Below are positions 1 through 8,788 of a DNA stretch of 64,000 nucleotides, one piece after another. Under the pieces are notes generated by a model. It did not search any database. It was not told where the DNA came from and saw only the letters and a list, made by a program, of their open reading frames with translations. The stretch lies in contig CAIULA010000034.1 in assembly GCA_903899945.1 (NCBI GenBank), positions 124,001 to 188,000 on the forward strand, in the 5' to 3' direction. Both the position numbers and the translations under genes were made by a program. Each line of letters starts with the position of its first letter. Position 1 is the first letter of the stretch. Origin of the DNA: an uncultured Alphaproteobacteria bacterium. GTDB taxonomy: Bacteria > Pseudomonadota > Alphaproteobacteria > Paracaedibacterales > CAIULA01.

Positions 1-918
1 CTTTTAATAGGTCCAACAGGAAGTGGCAAAACACTTTTAGCGCAGACTCTAGCCCGTATTATTGATGTACCTTTCACTATGGCGGATGCTACCACTTTGA
101 CCGAGGCTGGTTATGTTGGTGAAGACGTTGAAAACATTATTCTAAAGCTTTTACAAGCTGCCGATTATAATGTTGAACGTGCTCAAAGAGGTATTGTCTA
201 TATTGACGAGGTTGATAAAATCTCCCGCAAATCAGATAATCCTTCTATTACCAGAGATGTCTCTGGTGAAGGTGTTCAACAAGCGCTTTTGAAAATTATG
301 GAAGGAACAGTTGCATCAGTACCTCCACAAGGTGGGCGTAAGCATCCTCAACAAGAATTTTTGCAGGTAGATACAACCAACATACTCTTTATTTGCGGCG
401 GTGCCTTTTCAGGTTTAGAAAAGATTATTTCCGCTCGTGGAAAAGGGGCAGGAATTGGTTTTGGCGCAGAAGTGAGAGCTCCCGACGAAAGACCAACTGG
501 GGAAGTCCTGCGTGAGGTTGAGCCAGAGGACCTATTAAGGTTTGGTTTGATTCCTGAATTCATTGGAAGGCTGCCCGTAATTGCAACGCTTGGTGATCTA
601 GACGAACCTGCCCTTATTGACATTTTGACAAAGCCTAAGAATGCTTTGGTGAAACAGTATAAGCGTTTGTTTGAAATGGAAAACGTGAAGCTTACCCTTA
701 ACGATGATGCTTTGGCGTCTATTGCTAAAAAAGCTCTTTCTAGAAGGACTGGTGCGCGCGGCTTAAGGTCAATTATGGAGCAAATCTTGCTTGAGACAAT
801 GTATGAACTTCCTTCTTATGAAGGTGTGGAAGAAGTGATAATCAACAAAGATGTTGTCGATTATCAAAAGCCACCTATGACAATTCATGCGAAGCGCTTA
901 ACAGAAAATACAGCTTAG
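1..918 (+). CDS. clpX: ATP-dependent Clp protease ATP-binding subunit ClpX, 5' truncated by window edge
   Basis: AAA+ unfoldase that feeds tagged cytoplasmic substrates to the ClpP peptidase. The reading frame is open from base 1, so the gene continues to the left of the window and only the last 305 residues are visible. They begin inside the Walker A motif (GPTGSGKT), followed by a Walker B segment (IVYIDEVDK, about residues 64-72). Next come the [10 protein letters not shown] loop region, the sensor-2 and C-terminal helical domain ([20 protein letters not shown]), and a TAG stop. The N-terminal zinc-binding domain lies outside. Internal ATGs such as that at 79 are not the start. A strong terminator follows 33 bases after the stop. 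Confidence 0.97.
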   Translation, partial: LLIGPTGSGKTLLAQTLARIIDVPFTMADATTLTEAGYVGEDVENIILKLLQAADYNVERAQRGIVYIDEVDKISRKSDNPSITRDVSGEGVQQALLKIMEGTVASVPPQGGRKHPQQEFLQVDTTNILFICGGAFSGLEKIISARGKGAGIGFGAEVRAPDERPTGEVLREVEPEDLLRFGLIPEFIGRLPVIATLGDLDEPALIDILTKPKNALVKQYKRLFEMENVKLTLNDDALASIAKKALSRRTGARGLRSIMEQILLETMYELPSYEGVEEVIINKDVVDYQKPPMTIHAKRLTENTA

Positions 919-951
919 TAGCCATTTAAGCCAACTTAAGGTCTTATCTTT

Positions 952-989
952 AAAGCCCTACTTGAGAGAGTCGGGCTTTATTTTTTTTC
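952..989 (+). terminator. Rho-independent terminator after clpX
   Basis: Inverted repeat AAAGCCC/GGGCTTT (952-958 and 973-979) with a 14-base loop, followed directly by a run of about ten T. This is the classic intrinsic form and ends the clp transcript. Confidence 0.85.
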
Positions 990-1089
990 TTAAAATTGAC
1001 TTATGAATAAAATTTAATAGTTTCCTTTGCTGCTCTCTTCTGTTTTTGATAGAATTTCGGTCAAGTACATTTCATGATCGGCGTTTATT

Positions 1090-1914
1090 TTGATTAAGTC
1101 ATTATTTTTTTATGCATTTCTGGCTTTAGGATCAGTTGCTTTTGCACTTGATATTTCTTCTCCTGGGATTCCAACGACTGGCATTGAAAACGTTGCTTCT
1201 CACGATTTGAGTTCTGATGCGTGGTGGGCTAAAAGCTTTGATGATGATCAGGTTTTAGCCGAGCCAGACCCATTAGAACCGATGAACAGGGCATTTTTTA
1301 ATTTCAACCGCGTTCTGGATGGAATTCTTTTAAAGCCAATCGCAATTGGTTATGACACTGTGTTTCCACACCCTGTCAAAGAAGGTGTCACCAATTTTCT
1401 AGATAATCTTTCTGCACCTTTGGGAGTAATTAATTACACTTTACAAGGGGAAGGGGAAAAAACCTTAGAGACAATTGCTCGTTTTTTAATCAATACTACC
1501 TTTGGTATTTTTGGTTTGGTTGATGTGGCAAAGGAAGTTGGGATTCCTTCAAAACCTGCAACATTTAACCAGACATTAGCAACATGGGGAGTAGAAACAG
1601 GACCATATCTGATGGTGCCATTTGTAGGGCCTTCTTCATTCCGTGGAACTTATGGAATGATAGCTGACTGGTACCTAAACCCGCTTTACTATATTGCTCA
1701 CAACAAGCATCGTCAGGGCAACAGGTACGGCCAACAAGTCTATTTACTCTATGCGTTGTATGGGCTTGATGTTGTTAATCGTCGTTCCAAACTTATTGAT
1801 GCGCTTAATGATATTGAGAGAAATTCACTTGATCCATACGTTACGATTCGTAACATCTACTTCCAAAAACAAGCCGAGATGGAACGAGAGATAAGGGCAA
1901 GGAAATCCGTTTAG
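1090..1914 (+). CDS. mlaA: MlaA/VacJ family phospholipid-transport protein
   Basis: Outer-membrane component of the Mla pathway, which removes misplaced phospholipids from the outer leaflet. The 274-residue product has the family hallmarks: DPLEPMNRAFFNFNRVLDGILLKP (the typical 'DP-EP-NR-F-FN' entry, about 60-83) and the blocks NFLDNLSAPLGVINYTLQG, RFLINTTFGIFGLVDVA and TFNQTLATWGVETGPYLMVP. Start is a TTG at 1090; the ATG at 1074 is in another frame and stops at once. The N terminus is a signal peptide (FFYAFLALGSVAFA) but has no lipobox cysteine, unlike the classical lipoprotein form, so export by signal peptidase I is likely. The gene stands alone, with no mla ABC genes beside it; an MlaC-like gene lies at 13.9 kb. 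Confidence 0.9.
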   Translation: MIKSLFFYAFLALGSVAFALDISSPGIPTTGIENVASHDLSSDAWWAKSFDDDQVLAEPDPLEPMNRAFFNFNRVLDGILLKPIAIGYDTVFPHPVKEGVTNFLDNLSAPLGVINYTLQGEGEKTLETIARFLINTTFGIFGLVDVAKEVGIPSKPATFNQTLATWGVETGPYLMVPFVGPSSFRGTYGMIADWYLNPLYYIAHNKHRQGNRYGQQVYLLYALYGLDVVNRRSKLIDALNDIERNSLDPYVTIRNIYFQKQAEMEREIRARKSV

Positions 1915-1970
1915 AGCGAGGAAATATCCTCTAATGCTCGCCAAGAACTTTGGGGAATAGACACCTAATA

Positions 1971-2165
1971 ACGGCAAATTCAGGATTAAAAACGAATCAA
2001 TTCCTAGATGGATTCCATGGTCGGGATTCGCTTGCCATAGGAAAACTGGTATGTATTTAGAAAAAAATAAGTTTTCCTCGTGTTTGACACGAGAATCGAT
2101 AGTTATATCATAGAAATACATTGTGTTTTTGCACGGTTCTTTCCCTTTCTAATCCCGATTCGCGT
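1971..2165. repeat. ~195 bp MITE-like repeat, intact copy, between mlaA and clpB
   Basis: Non-coding repeat with imperfect terminal inverted repeats: ACGGCAAATTCAGGATTAAA at the left end and the complement of a matching GATTAGAAA-type end at the right (TTTCTAATCCCGATTCGCGT). Two internal blocks are nearly identical to the interrupted copy at 10527-10665 plus 13097-13160: TGCCATAGGAAAACTGG..ATGTATTTAG (about 2033-2060) and ACATTGTGTTTTTGCACGGT (2118-2137). The stretch 2077-2093 forms a 7-bp hairpin (CTCGTGT/ACACGAG). TAAT-like bases flank both ends and may be a target duplication, but this is weak. It carries no transposase and is probably mobilised in trans. Confidence 0.75.
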
Positions 2166-2177
2166 TAATTCGGTATT

Positions 2178-4748
2178 TCACCCATTCAACTCCAACCCAT
2201 CAGAGCCAACAGTCACGACAACTTTTGAACCGTCAGTTACATCCCCTGATAGAATTTTAAGCGACAAGGGGTCTTGGACTTGACGTTGAATGACTCTTTT
2301 CAAAGGCCTTGCGCCATAGACAGGATCGTACCCAGCTTCGGCTAACCATTGTAAAGCATCTTCTTCAAAATGAAGAGTAATCTTTCTATCAGCAAGCCGT
2401 TTTTCAAGGGTTTTAAGCTGAATCCTAACAATGGTTTTCATATCGTCGCGGTGCAGACGGTTAAAGATAATAATATCATCCAAACGATTTAAAAATTCCG
2501 GCCTAAAGGTTTGCCTTACCACTTGCATCACTTGGTCGCGCACCTTGGGTGGAATATCACCGCTAGGCTCATTAACACTTAATGCTTCTGAGCCTAAGTT
2601 TGAAGTGAGGACAATAATCGTATTTTTAAAGTTAACGTTATGCCCTTGGCTATCGGTTAAACGTCCATCATCTAAAACTTGTAGCAAGATATTGAAAACA
2701 TCGGTGTGGGCCTTTTCAACTTCGTCAAATAAGATGACAGAATAGGGTTTTCTTCGCACAGCTTCGGTGAGCTCGCCGCCTTGTTCGTAACCCACATAGC
2801 CAGGAGGCGCGCCAATAAGCCTTGAGACAGAATGTTTTTCCATATATTCCGACATATCAATGCGGATCATGTTAGAGGAATCATCAAACAGAAAATCAGC
2901 CAAAGCTTTGGTGAGTTCTGTTTTTCCAACGCCGGTTGGCCCTAGAAAAAGAAACGATCCCATAGGACGATTGGGGTCTTGAATGCCAGCACGTGACCTT
3001 CTGACGGCATTGCTGATGGCTTTGATGGCATCTTCTTGACCGACAACGCGTTGACGAAGGTGTTCCTCCATACTCAATAGCTTTTCCCGTTCACCCGTTA
3101 ACATTTTTTCAACAGGAATGCCGGTCCAGCGTGACACAATAAGAGCGATATCGGCTTCGGTGACTTCTTCTTTTATGTTTTTTGAAGAGGTTTTTTCATT
3201 CAGTTCTTTGAGTTTCTTTTCAAGTTCTGGGATAATGCCGTACATAATTTCTCCGGCATGGGTTAAGTCACCTCTTCTTTGGGCTCGTTCTAACTCTGAT
3301 CTTGCACTATCGAGCTGACCTTTAATCTTGCGATCTTCATCTAAAGCGCCTTTTTCTTTTTGCCATACAGCATTTAAAGTCGCAGCATTTTCTTCTAGTT
3401 CAGAAAGTTCTCTTTCCAATTTGTTCAGTCTGTCTTTGGAGGCCTGGTCTGTTTCCTTTTTAAGAGCGGCCTTTTCGATTTTTAACTGAATAATGCGGCG
3501 ATCAAGTTCATCCAATTCTTCTGGTTTTGAATCAACAATCATCCTCAGGCGGCTGGCAGCTTCATCCATTAAATCAATAGCTTTATCGGGCAGAAAACGA
3601 TCACTGATATAACGATGAGAGTAAGTGCAGGCTGCAACAATTGCACTGTCGCTAATGCGGATACCGTGGTGAAGTTCATATTTTTCTTTAAGGCCTCTAA
3701 GGATTGAAATTGAATCTTCAACAGTCGGTTCATCAACCATAACAGGTTGAAATCTTCGTGCTAGGGCAGGGTCCTTTTCAATATGTTGACGGTATTCATC
3801 TAAGGTGGTGGCGCCTATACAATGAAGTTCTCCCCGAGCAAGGGCAGGTTTTAGCATGTTGGATGCATCCATAGCTCCATCGCTTTTTCCAGCTCCTACA
3901 AGAGTGTGAAGTTCGTCAATGAATAAAATAATTTCGCCTTGGGCGTGAGTGATTTCGGAAAGGACGGCTTTTAGACGTTCTTCAAACTCTCCGCGGAATT
4001 TAGCTCCGGCAAGCAAAGCCCCCAGATCTAAAGACATCAGGCGCATATCTTTTAAATTCTCAGGTACATCCCCTTTGATAATGCGCTGTGCAAGGCCTTC
4101 GACAATAGCTGTTTTGCCAACGCCAGGTTCGCCAATTAAGACGGGATTATTTTTTGTTCTTCTAGAAAGAACCTGGATTGTGCGTCTTATTTCTTCATCT
4201 CGGCCGATCACTGGGTCAATTTTCCCAAGACGTGCACTTTGTGTTAGGTCACGGGCATAGCGATTTAAAGCATCATATCCTTCTTCTGCACTAGCAGAGT
4301 CAACTTTACGTCCCTTTCGAAGAAGTTCGATAGATTCATTTAAATTATGAGAATTAAGACCAGAAGCTTCCATTATAGGACGTGTTGGTTGTACCTGGAC
4401 CAGAGCCAGTAAAAACGTATCAACACTAACAAACTTATCTCCTGCCTTATCAGCTATTTTTTCAGCAATTTCAAAGACTTTTGCCATGTCAGGGCTAAGA
4501 TAGACTTGACCTGCAGCGCCGCCGGATACTTTTGGAAGCTTTGAAAGCTCCTGATGAACCAAACTTAAAAGCTTTGAACTATTCGGATTGGCTTTTTGGA
4601 TTATTTGAGAGATAAGGCCCTCTGGGTCATCAAGTAAAACTTTTAAAAGATGAAGTGGATTAAATTGCTGATGGCCTTCGCGAATGGCTAACATCTGTGC
4701 GTTTTGTAACATGCCTTGAGTACGCTTGGTATATCTTTCTAAATTCAT
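2178..4748 (-). CDS. clpB: ATP-dependent chaperone ClpB
   Basis: Hsp100 disaggregase that works with DnaK to resolubilise aggregated protein. At 856 residues it has the usual full length. Visible are the N-terminal repeat domain (1-150), the first AAA+ module with GEPGVGKT (about 205) and [10 protein letters not shown], a coiled-coil middle domain rich in E/K/R (about 400-525), and the second AAA+ module with GPTGVGKT (about 605) and [13 protein letters not shown]-terminal domain follows. The ATG at 4748 is preceded by AAAGGATGG at good spacing. It is transcribed alone; no CIRCE-like operator is visible upstream. The 3' end abuts the ~195 bp repeat. Confidence 0.98.
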   Translation of the reverse strand: MNLERYTKRTQGMLQNAQMLAIREGHQQFNPLHLLKVLLDDPEGLISQIIQKANPNSSKLLSLVHQELSKLPKVSGGAAGQVYLSPDMAKVFEIAEKIADKAGDKFVSVDTFLLALVQVQPTRPIMEASGLNSHNLNESIELLRKGRKVDSASAEEGYDALNRYARDLTQSARLGKIDPVIGRDEEIRRTIQVLSRRTKNNPVLIGEPGVGKTAIVEGLAQRIIKGDVPENLKDMRLMSLDLGALLAGAKFRGEFEERLKAVLSEITHAQGEIILFIDELHTLVGAGKSDGAMDASNMLKPALARGELHCIGATTLDEYRQHIEKDPALARRFQPVMVDEPTVEDSISILRGLKEKYELHHGIRISDSAIVAACTYSHRYISDRFLPDKAIDLMDEAASRLRMIVDSKPEELDELDRRIIQLKIEKAALKKETDQASKDRLNKLERELSELEENAATLNAVWQKEKGALDEDRKIKGQLDSARSELERAQRRGDLTHAGEIMYGIIPELEKKLKELNEKTSSKNIKEEVTEADIALIVSRWTGIPVEKMLTGEREKLLSMEEHLRQRVVGQEDAIKAISNAVRRSRAGIQDPNRPMGSFLFLGPTGVGKTELTKALADFLFDDSSNMIRIDMSEYMEKHSVSRLIGAPPGYVGYEQGGELTEAVRRKPYSVILFDEVEKAHTDVFNILLQVLDDGRLTDSQGHNVNFKNTIIVLTSNLGSEALSVNEPSGDIPPKVRDQVMQVVRQTFRPEFLNRLDDIIIFNRLHRDDMKTIVRIQLKTLEKRLADRKITLHFEEDALQWLAEAGYDPVYGARPLKRVIQRQVQDPLSLKILSGDVTDGSKVVVTVGSDGLELNG

Positions 4749-4872
4749 AACTTGCCATCCTTTTTACAGTTTGTTTTATGTTAAGTTATTTAGGAATTTT
4801 CAAAGGGTAAAAGATTAGTGAACCCCTCATCAGAACTTATAACCCTTACTCTGTCTGCTGTCGATAGATATT

Positions 4873-4908
4873 TAGAAAAGAATAGCCTCTATGGGTTCTT
4901 CTTTTCTA
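4873..4908 (-). terminator. Hairpin after the DUF4167 gene
   Basis: Perfect 10-bp inverted repeat TAGAAAAGAA/TTCTTTTCTA (4873-4882 and 4899-4908) placed 7 bases after the stop of the minus-strand gene at 4916. The descending arm is U-rich in the RNA but no separate U tract follows, so its strength as a terminator is uncertain. Confidence 0.4.
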
Positions 4909-4915
4909 GATAGAT

Positions 4916-5383
4916 TCAAGCTGGAACAGATGATGCTTCTATCGTATCTGAGGGTTCCGGCTCAGGGGCTGGAATTTTTGCAGATTCGTCTTCTCCAGCA
5001 TTTTCAGCATTTTCTTTTTCAAAAGATTGAGTCTGGTCAGCATTAACTCTATTGTTGTGTCTATGTTGAGGTCTGTTGTTGGTAGGCTTAAATTCACGAT
5101 CTTGATTGCGTTCATTCATAAGTCTAAGAAAATGATCAGCATGCTGATAATTAAACTCAGCAGCAACACGGTCTCCTGCGGTTAACGAATCTCTGGCAAG
5201 ATTCATATACTTATCAAACATTTGCTGATGATTGCCCCTGTGGGTATTATGACGAGGTCTATCTTGTCTGTTTTCTTGAGAATCGAAACTACCGTAGTTT
5301 CCTTCTTTATGCGGGGCGTGACTTAATGGCATTGAACTCTTGTTGCGTCCATTAATTTTGGGTCTCGGTTTTTTTTGTAACAT
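4916..5383 (-). CDS. DUF4167 family protein
   Basis: Small protein of unknown function (155 residues) found widely in Alphaproteobacteria. The conserved core is KYMNLARDSLTAGDRVAAEF followed by YQHADHFLRLMNE (about 58-91), a helical segment typical of DUF4167. N- and C-terminal parts are low in complexity, with a basic, Asn/Gln/His-rich head and an acidic Glu/Pro/Ser tail. In many alphaproteobacteria it sits after prmC/prfA; here those neighbours are absent. No signal peptide or membrane span. A hairpin follows the stop. Confidence 0.85.
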   Translation of the reverse strand: MLQKKPRPKINGRNKSSMPLSHAPHKEGNYGSFDSQENRQDRPRHNTHRGNHQQMFDKYMNLARDSLTAGDRVAAEFNYQHADHFLRLMNERNQDREFKPTNNRPQHRHNNRVNADQTQSFEKENAENAGEDESAKIPAPEPEPSDTIEASSVPA

Positions 5384-5567
5384 ACTTTGTTTCAGTTAAG
5401 TCCCTTGTAAGACATTATTACTTTAACGTTTACAGTGTTTTTATAATATAAGGAGGTTTTTCAAACTTAACTATTTTTTACAAGCTTAAGTCTGATTTAT
5501 ATACTGTAACCATAAATGGATTTTTTTGCTACATTTTTTTATTTTTTTCTATCAGGCGTGAATTTTA

Positions 5568-6443
5568 TTAAGAATATTGATAGAAACCATGCTTTGATTT
5601 TTTCCCGAGTTTTCCTTGCTTTACATACTCTTTTAAAAGAGGGCAGGGTCTGTATTTAATGCTATCCAATTCTCTTTCCAAGGTCTCTAAAATAGCAAGG
5701 CATGTATCAAGGCCTATCATATCAGCCAAGGCTAAAGGTCCCATTGGAAAGTTTGCTCCTAATTTCATCGCTTTGTCAATATCGCTCGCCGTTGCTATTT
5801 CTTCTGTTAAAAGGAAAATGGCTTCATTTATTAAAAGAATCAGGAGGCGATTAATAACAAACCCCGGTCTATCCTTGCTGTAAACGCATTCTTTTCCAAG
5901 AGTTTGTACAAAGAGCTGGATTTTTTCTGATGTAGCTTTTGAGGTCTGCATGCATGGAATAATCTCAACAAGTGGCATGAGTTCCGCAGGATTCATAAAA
6001 TGTAAACCGACAAACCGTTCGGCAAAAGGAATGGTTTTTGCTAATATATTAATTGATAGCGATGAGGTGTTGCTTGAAAGAATTGTATTCTCTTTTAAAA
6101 AAGGGTTTATTTCTTTAAATAAAACCTCTTTTATCAAGTAGTCTTCGGGCACAGCTTCGATGACGATATCCATTTGATTAAGAAAAGCAAAAGAAGTGTG
6201 CGTCCAAAGTGAGATCAAAGCTTTTTGAAAATGTTTTTCAGTGATTTTTCCCTGATTAAGAAATTTTTCTAAAGATGCTTTGATCTTTTCGGCACATTTG
6301 CTGAGAGCAGCCTTGTTATTATCATAAAGATTGACTGTATAGCCTGACAAAAGGCATGTGAGGGTGATGCCTTTACCCATTTGTCCAGCCCCAATAATCC
6401 CAATATTAAGACCAGATGTTACTGGTTTGTGCCTGGCACCCAT
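5568..6443 (-). CDS. hbd: 3-hydroxybutyryl-CoA dehydrogenase
   Basis: NAD(P)-dependent oxidoreductase interconverting 3-hydroxybutyryl-CoA and acetoacetyl-CoA. The N-terminal Rossmann motif GIIGAGQMGKGI (about 15-26), the catalytic His region GLHFMNPAELMPLVEII and the C-terminal dimer domain with DRPGFVINRLL and NFPMGPLALADMIGLD are all present. Length (291) is normal. The ATG at 6443 lies inside the end of the adenosyltransferase gene (25-base overlap), with an AGGTGA ribosome site at good distance, so the two are co-translated. It may act with the thiolase at 28.1 kb and the acetoacetyl-CoA synthetase at 35.3 kb. The usual HFFNP has become HFMNP. Confidence 0.93.
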   Translation of the reverse strand: MGARHKPVTSGLNIGIIGAGQMGKGITLTCLLSGYTVNLYDNNKAALSKCAEKIKASLEKFLNQGKITEKHFQKALISLWTHTSFAFLNQMDIVIEAVPEDYLIKEVLFKEINPFLKENTILSSNTSSLSINILAKTIPFAERFVGLHFMNPAELMPLVEIIPCMQTSKATSEKIQLFVQTLGKECVYSKDRPGFVINRLLILLINEAIFLLTEEIATASDIDKAMKLGANFPMGPLALADMIGLDTCLAILETLERELDSIKYRPCPLLKEYVKQGKLGKKSKHGFYQYS

Positions 6444-6985
6444 AATACGTCACCTACTTTGGGGGATTGATGATTTGAAAAACGGGCCAGGACGAATAAT
6501 AAATCTGAGAGTCTGTTGAGATATTTAATGATTTCTGGGTTGATGTCGTCTTTTTGGGAAAGTGTGACAACACGTCTTTCAGCACGACGCACAACTGTCC
6601 TGACTAAATGAAGAGCTGTTGCTAATTCTGTTCCACCTGGTAAAACAAAAGAGGTTAGGTGGGGAAGGGATTGATTATATCCATCAATCATTGTTTCTAA
6701 AAAAATCACCTGTTCTTTGGTGACTCGAAGTTTATTGATTGTGTTTTCATTATCTTTGACACACAAATCAGCTCCAAGGTCAAAAAGGTTATTTTGTATT
6801 TTCTGAAGAAGCACTTTTTCTTCCCCTGTGCAAAATTGTAGGGCCCAGCCAATAAAAGTATTCGCTTCGTCAACTTCTCCGATTGCTTCTATTCGATGAT
6901 GGTCTTTAAAAATGCGCTCTCCGTCGCCAAGAGCAGTTTTGCCTTTATCTCCACTTTTTGTGTAAATTCTAGATAAGAGAACCAT
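6419..6985 (-). CDS. Cob(I)alamin adenosyltransferase (PduO/MMAB type)
   Basis: Transfers the adenosyl group of ATP to cob(I)alamin, making coenzyme B12. The start RIYTKSGDKGKTALGDGERI is the family's ATP-binding head (TKxGDxGxT). SFVLPGGTELATALHLVRTVVRRAERRV (about 117-144) is the signature helix, and YLNRLSDLLFVLAR closes the fold. Length (188) is standard. It lies 4 bases after the tiny membrane gene, whose stop codon sits within its AAAGGTAG ribosome site, and overlaps hbd. Alphaproteobacteria often keep these genes together with etfBA; etf genes are missing here. Which B12-dependent enzyme is served cannot be told from this window. Confidence 0.92.
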   Translation of the reverse strand: MVLLSRIYTKSGDKGKTALGDGERIFKDHHRIEAIGEVDEANTFIGWALQFCTGEEKVLLQKIQNNLFDLGADLCVKDNENTINKLRVTKEQVIFLETMIDGYNQSLPHLTSFVLPGGTELATALHLVRTVVRRAERRVVTLSQKDDINPEIIKYLNRLSDLLFVLARFSNHQSPKVGDVLWVPGTNQ

Positions 6986-6989
6986 ATTT

Positions 6990-7181
6990 CTACCTTTTTA
7001 GTGATAATAATATAAAAAATAAAATAAGCGCAAAGGCCTGGAACATAACTCTCCATCGCATAGCAGCATTTGCATATTTTTTATGGGAGCCTTCACCTTT
7101 GAAATAGATGAATAGACCAAATGCCAAGCTGGCAACTGTTAAGATCAAAGTTAAAAAAAAGATGTATTTTATAGTTTCCAG
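6990..7181 (-). CDS. Small two-span membrane protein ('twin transmembrane' type), probable CTG start
   Basis: A 63-codon frame with no ATG, GTG or TTG at a sensible start. It encodes two hydrophobic spans (IFFLTLILTVASLAFGLFIY and MFQAFALILFFILLSL) joined by a basic loop, FKGEGSHKKYANAAMRWR. The N-K-MR-R loop and position just upstream of the adenosyltransferase match the 'twin transmembrane protein, small' seen in the same gene neighbourhood in other alphaproteobacteria, distantly like HIG1 domains. A GAGG sequence lies 8 bases before a CTG codon at 7181, so CTG is the likely start; an ATT four codons earlier in frame is the alternative. Stop (TAG) at 6990-6992. Function unknown. Confidence 0.7.
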   Translation of the reverse strand: METIKYIFFLTLILTVASLAFGLFIYFKGEGSHKKYANAAMRWRVMFQAFALILFFILLSLKR

Positions 7182-7379
7182 ATTAAAATCCTCAATTTTT
7201 TGAAATTATATTTCGTAAAATATATAAAAAAACACGCTTAGTAATTTTTGATTATGAAAGTGCTTGAAATTTATGGTACAGTTACTTAAGTAGAAGTTAA
7301 CGAACTTAGCTCTTAAGAACAACCCTAAAAAAGTAATAATTAGTTTATAAACTTTAAAGCTATAGGAGAACACCCCATA

Positions 7380-8717
7380 ATGAGATCAATCGAAGTGGAA
7401 TCAATAGTCAGTTACGAAACTATTGGCACTGAAGATCAGTTAAGTAATCGACGAGGGTCTCTAAAAGCGTGGACAATTCTGAGTTGTGCGTGGGCCTTTT
7501 ATCTTTATGAGTATATCTTACGTGTTTCTCCAAGCGTAATGATAAGTGATTTAATGTTGGACTATGGGGTAACCTCTACAGCTCTTGGTGTATTAGTATC
7601 GTTTTATTACTTTTCTTACGTGGCATTGCAAGTTCCTTGCGGGGTGATTGTCGATAGATTTGGTCCAAGAAAAGTTATTACTCTTTCTGCCGTCTTATGT
7701 GTGATTGGTAGTATATATTTTGCTCAAAGTGATACGCTTTTAACGGCTCAAATTGGTCGTTTTTTGATGGGAGCAGGCTCTGCTTGTGCTTATTTAAGTT
7801 GTGCCAAGATTGGTGCAGAGTGGTTTGATAGCAGTAAATTTGCTGGAATTGCCGGAATGACCATGATGATGGGAACGTTGGGTGGAACTTTTGGTGGACG
7901 TCCATGTGCGATGCTGGTTAACACGATTGGTTGGCGTTCTTCTATGTTGGTGGGGGCTGTTGTTGGCTCTTGTATAGCGATTGCAGCGTGGATGATTATT
8001 CGAGATCACCCCAATACGCTCAAAAGAAATCAAAAGGGCGCTGAACATGCGAATGCATCCCTATTAGAAGGATTGAAAATTGTGGCTGCAAATCCACAAA
8101 ATTGGCTGATTGGTCTTTATGGATGCATGATGTATCTTCCCTTGTCGGCTTTTGCTGAGTTATGGGGAGTCCCATTCTTGATGCAGCTTTATAATATCAA
8201 TAATGAGCTTGCTTCAACAGCGAGCATTATGGTTTTTTTGGGGATGGCTCTTGGAACTTTGATTGGACCATGGTTATCAAATAAATGTAAAAGCCGCGTT
8301 AAAATTATGTCATGGTCTGCTTTGGGCACATTCTTGACTTTTTTAGTTGTTTTCTATATTCCGAATATTCCTCTAACTCTTATGTTTCCTCTGCTATTTT
8401 TAGGGGGGATGATTTCAGGTGGGCAGATTCTCTACTTTGCAGCAGCCAAAGAAATTAACCCGGATTATATCAGTGGGACAACAATTGGATTTACCAACTG
8501 TTTGGTAATGGTAAGTGGTGTTATTTTTCAACCTTTACTTGGGATGCTGTTAGATTTGGCCTGGGATGGAAAGATGTCTGCAGAAGGTGCACCAATTTAT
8601 GATCTAACGACATATAAAGTAGCTTTCTCAGCTGTATCTGTTGCGCTTTTGGTGAGTTGGGTTATTGTTCAATATGTGCGTGAGACCTATAACCATGTTG
8701 AAGCTGATACTAACTAG
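7380..8717 (+). CDS. MFS transporter (first of a tandem pair)
   Basis: Twelve-span major facilitator with a cytoplasmic N-terminal tail of about 30 residues. The loop 2-3 signature is present as GVIVDRFGPRKVI (about 83-95). The conserved stretches YEYILRVSPSVMISDLM, RFLMGAGSACAYLSCAKIGAEWF and GTLGGTFGGRPCAMLVNTIGWR are shared nearly block by block with the next gene. ATG at 7380 has AGGAG ten bases upstream, and about 200 bases of promoter space lie between it and the divergent small membrane gene. Substrate cannot be inferred; carriers of this kind are numerous in intracellular alphaproteobacteria and often import host metabolites. Confidence 0.88.
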   Translation: MRSIEVESIVSYETIGTEDQLSNRRGSLKAWTILSCAWAFYLYEYILRVSPSVMISDLMLDYGVTSTALGVLVSFYYFSYVALQVPCGVIVDRFGPRKVITLSAVLCVIGSIYFAQSDTLLTAQIGRFLMGAGSACAYLSCAKIGAEWFDSSKFAGIAGMTMMMGTLGGTFGGRPCAMLVNTIGWRSSMLVGAVVGSCIAIAAWMIIRDHPNTLKRNQKGAEHANASLLEGLKIVAANPQNWLIGLYGCMMYLPLSAFAELWGVPFLMQLYNINNELASTASIMVFLGMALGTLIGPWLSNKCKSRVKIMSWSALGTFLTFLVVFYIPNIPLTLMFPLLFLGGMISGGQILYFAAAKEINPDYISGTTIGFTNCLVMVSGVIFQPLLGMLLDLAWDGKMSAEGAPIYDLTTYKVAFSAVSVALLVSWVIVQYVRETYNHVEADTN

Positions 8718-8788
8718 GTATCAGTTGGACCATTTGTTATTTTAAAATTTAAAGCACTTTGGGCTTTTGTAAATTGAGAAGGTATGTG

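Noticed and set aside
348-623. 91-residue frame antisense to clpX
   Set aside because: Shadow of a highly conserved gene on the other strand; same reasoning applied to the many frames opposite clpB, groEL, leuS, dnaK, ligA and others.
1825-2121. 98-residue minus-strand frame after mlaA
   Set aside because: It overlaps the mlaA end antisense and then follows the ~195 bp repeat. Its likeness to the frame at 10476-10676 comes from the DNA repeat, and there is no ribosome site.
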